Below, in pieces: positions 14,173 through 14,897 of a stretch of DNA of 14,897 nucleotides (positions within the stretch are counted from its first letter, which is position 1; each line of letters begins with the position of its first letter). Location of the stretch: contig DASUNJ010000084.1 in NCBI GenBank assembly GCA_036277235.1, positions 1-14,897 on the forward strand, in the 5' to 3' direction. This DNA comes from DATMER01 sp036277235. GTDB lineage: Bacteria; Acidobacteriota; Thermoanaerobaculia; Multivoradales; UBA5704. The position numbers and the translations under genes are program-made. Below the pieces are notes generated by a model that saw only the letters and a list, made by a program, of their open reading frames with translations, made no database searches and was not told the DNA's origin.

Positions 14173-14292
14173 TCCCCCGCCGCGGGGCTGGCGCCCCTGG
14201 CCCTGCCGTCGCCCCCTCGGGGCTCGATGTTTTGGGGCTGTCTACCTGGGGTTTGAAACCCCAGGCTCTATGCCTGCGCCCCTGCCGGGGCT
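14173..14292 (+). repeat. Dispersed multi-hairpin repeat, copy 2
   Basis: Second, direct-orientation copy of the element at 13546-13660. It contains GGGGC-TGGC-GCCCC near 14184-14197, GCCCCCTCGGGGC near 14210-14222, the inverted repeat CTGGGGTTT-G-AAACCCCAG at 14246-14264, and GCCCC-TGCC-GGGGC at 14278-14291. It sits between the HicB-like gene and the 21-bp array. Confidence 0.8.
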
Positions 14293-14307
14293 TCGTACTG
14301 CGAGATG

Positions 14308-14897
14308 AGGGAACGGCTCCGGACCCGAAGCGGACGGCTCGGAGCGCGGCCCGGACGACTGCGGACGCGGTAGGGATGGCTCGGACTGCGCGCCGGACGG
14401 CTCGGGCCCCGGTGCGGACGGTCCGCACAGCGATACGAACGATTCGGACCGCTGTACGAACCGCTCGGACGACGGTACAGACGGCTCTCCCCTTGATACG
14501 GATGGCTCCGACCGCTGTACGGACGGCTCGGACCTCGGTATGGACGGTTGGTACCGACGTACGAACGGTTCCAGGGGCTGTACGGACGGCTCGGGTAGCG
14601 GTACGGACGGTTCCAACCTCGGTACGGACGGTTCGTACGGGTGTAAGGACGGCTCGGGCCGTCGCACGGACGGCTCCACCCGCGGTACGGACGGTTCCGG
14701 CGGCTGTACGGACGGCTCCCACAACGATACGGACGGTTCGCACACACGTACGGACGGTTCCCCCAGCCGTATGGACGGTTCCTACGCGCGTACGGACGGT
14801 TCCCCCGGCTGTACGGACGGTTCCTACGCGGATACGGACGGTTCCCCTCACGGTACGGACGGCTCGCACCTCTGTACGGATCATTCGGAGGGGGAAA
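14308..14897 (+). repeat. 21-bp tandem repeat array, 27 full units plus a decayed 28th, cut by the window end
   Basis: Consensus unit: TACGGACGGYTCS, about five variable bases, then CGG/CTG/CGA. Units begin every 21 bp from 14308; the 28th begins at 14875, so the register is kept over 567 bp with no insertion or deletion. Units at the left (about 14308-14460) are degenerate; those from about 14500 to 14874 are nearly identical in the first 12 bases. Being a multiple of three, the array encodes heptapeptides in every open frame: TDGSxxx on + (open from 14309 to the window end, but directly after a TGA and without a good start), and xVRTxxG or (N/S)RPYxxx on minus. The frame reading EPSVxxx on minus has stops near 14765-14860. 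No frame has a convincing start and ribosome binding site, so I call it a repeat and not a gene. Confidence 0.9.

Noticed and set aside
14308..14897. CRISPR array
   Set aside because: The 21-bp units are contiguous with only about five variable bases each; there are no spacers of normal length and no cas genes.
1..14897. tRNA or rRNA genes, insertion sequences
   Set aside because: No cloverleaf with CCA-type end, rRNA motif or transposase frame was noticed by eye; a formal search with tRNAscan-SE, barrnap and ISfinder was not possible.

Overview
This is a GC-rich bacterial window. The first 1.4 kb looks like ordinary chromosome (hemL, a seven-iron ferredoxin). The rest is increasingly accessory: a secreted serine hydrolase, a two-gene metallohydrolase/metallopeptidase operon, a cluster of toxin-antitoxin (TA) type genes, a large STAND-type ATPase with an apparent N-terminal nuclease domain, a second small TA-like cassette between two repeats, and a long 21-bp tandem array. 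The gene style (high GC, Thermus-like ferredoxin, DUF433/DUF5615 and HicB/UPF0175 type cassettes) would suit an uncultured Acidobacteriota-like lineage. That is a tentative guess, because no rRNA or other decisive marker is present.

Layout. 1-1103 (+) is the 3' part of hemL. 1169-1423 (+) is a 7Fe ferredoxin with its own promoter overlapping the hemL stop, followed by a strong hairpin at 1455-1478. 1504-3198 (-) is an exported class C beta-lactamase-like hydrolase. 3294-4694 (-) and 4676-6619 (-) overlap and encode an MBL-fold hydrolase and a HEFGH gluzincin-type metallopeptidase. 6656-7084 (-) is a small membrane protein. 7116-8507 is TA-rich: an orphan VapB-like gene (-), a 55-residue antitoxin-like remnant (+), and a complete DUF433/DUF5615 pair (+).

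8531-13061 (-) encodes a STAND ATPase with an N-terminal PD-(D/E)xK-like domain of the Cap4/DUF4297 type, a Walker A/B NTPase and a long alpha-helical HEAT-like C-terminus. The reading frame breaks near position 9080: the tail continues in another frame to 8531, so the small ORF there is not an independent gene. Upstream of it is a 75-codon gene (13145-13372, -) with a good ribosome binding site.

13642-14120 (-) holds a HicB-like gene overlapping a UPF0175-like gene. They lie between two direct copies of a ~115-120 nt multi-hairpin repeat, and the left copy supplies the end of the UPF0175-like frame. From 14308 to the window end there are 27 consecutive 21-bp units in perfect register plus a decayed 28th.

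How the genes may work together: the STAND protein looks like an anti-phage sensor/effector of the Avs (AVAST) style. The MBL plus protease pair recalls the accessory genes of AVAST type I, but here the protease is a zinc gluzincin and the pair lies about 2 kb from the STAND gene, so a functional link is only a hypothesis. The TA genes fit a defence-island-like neighbourhood.
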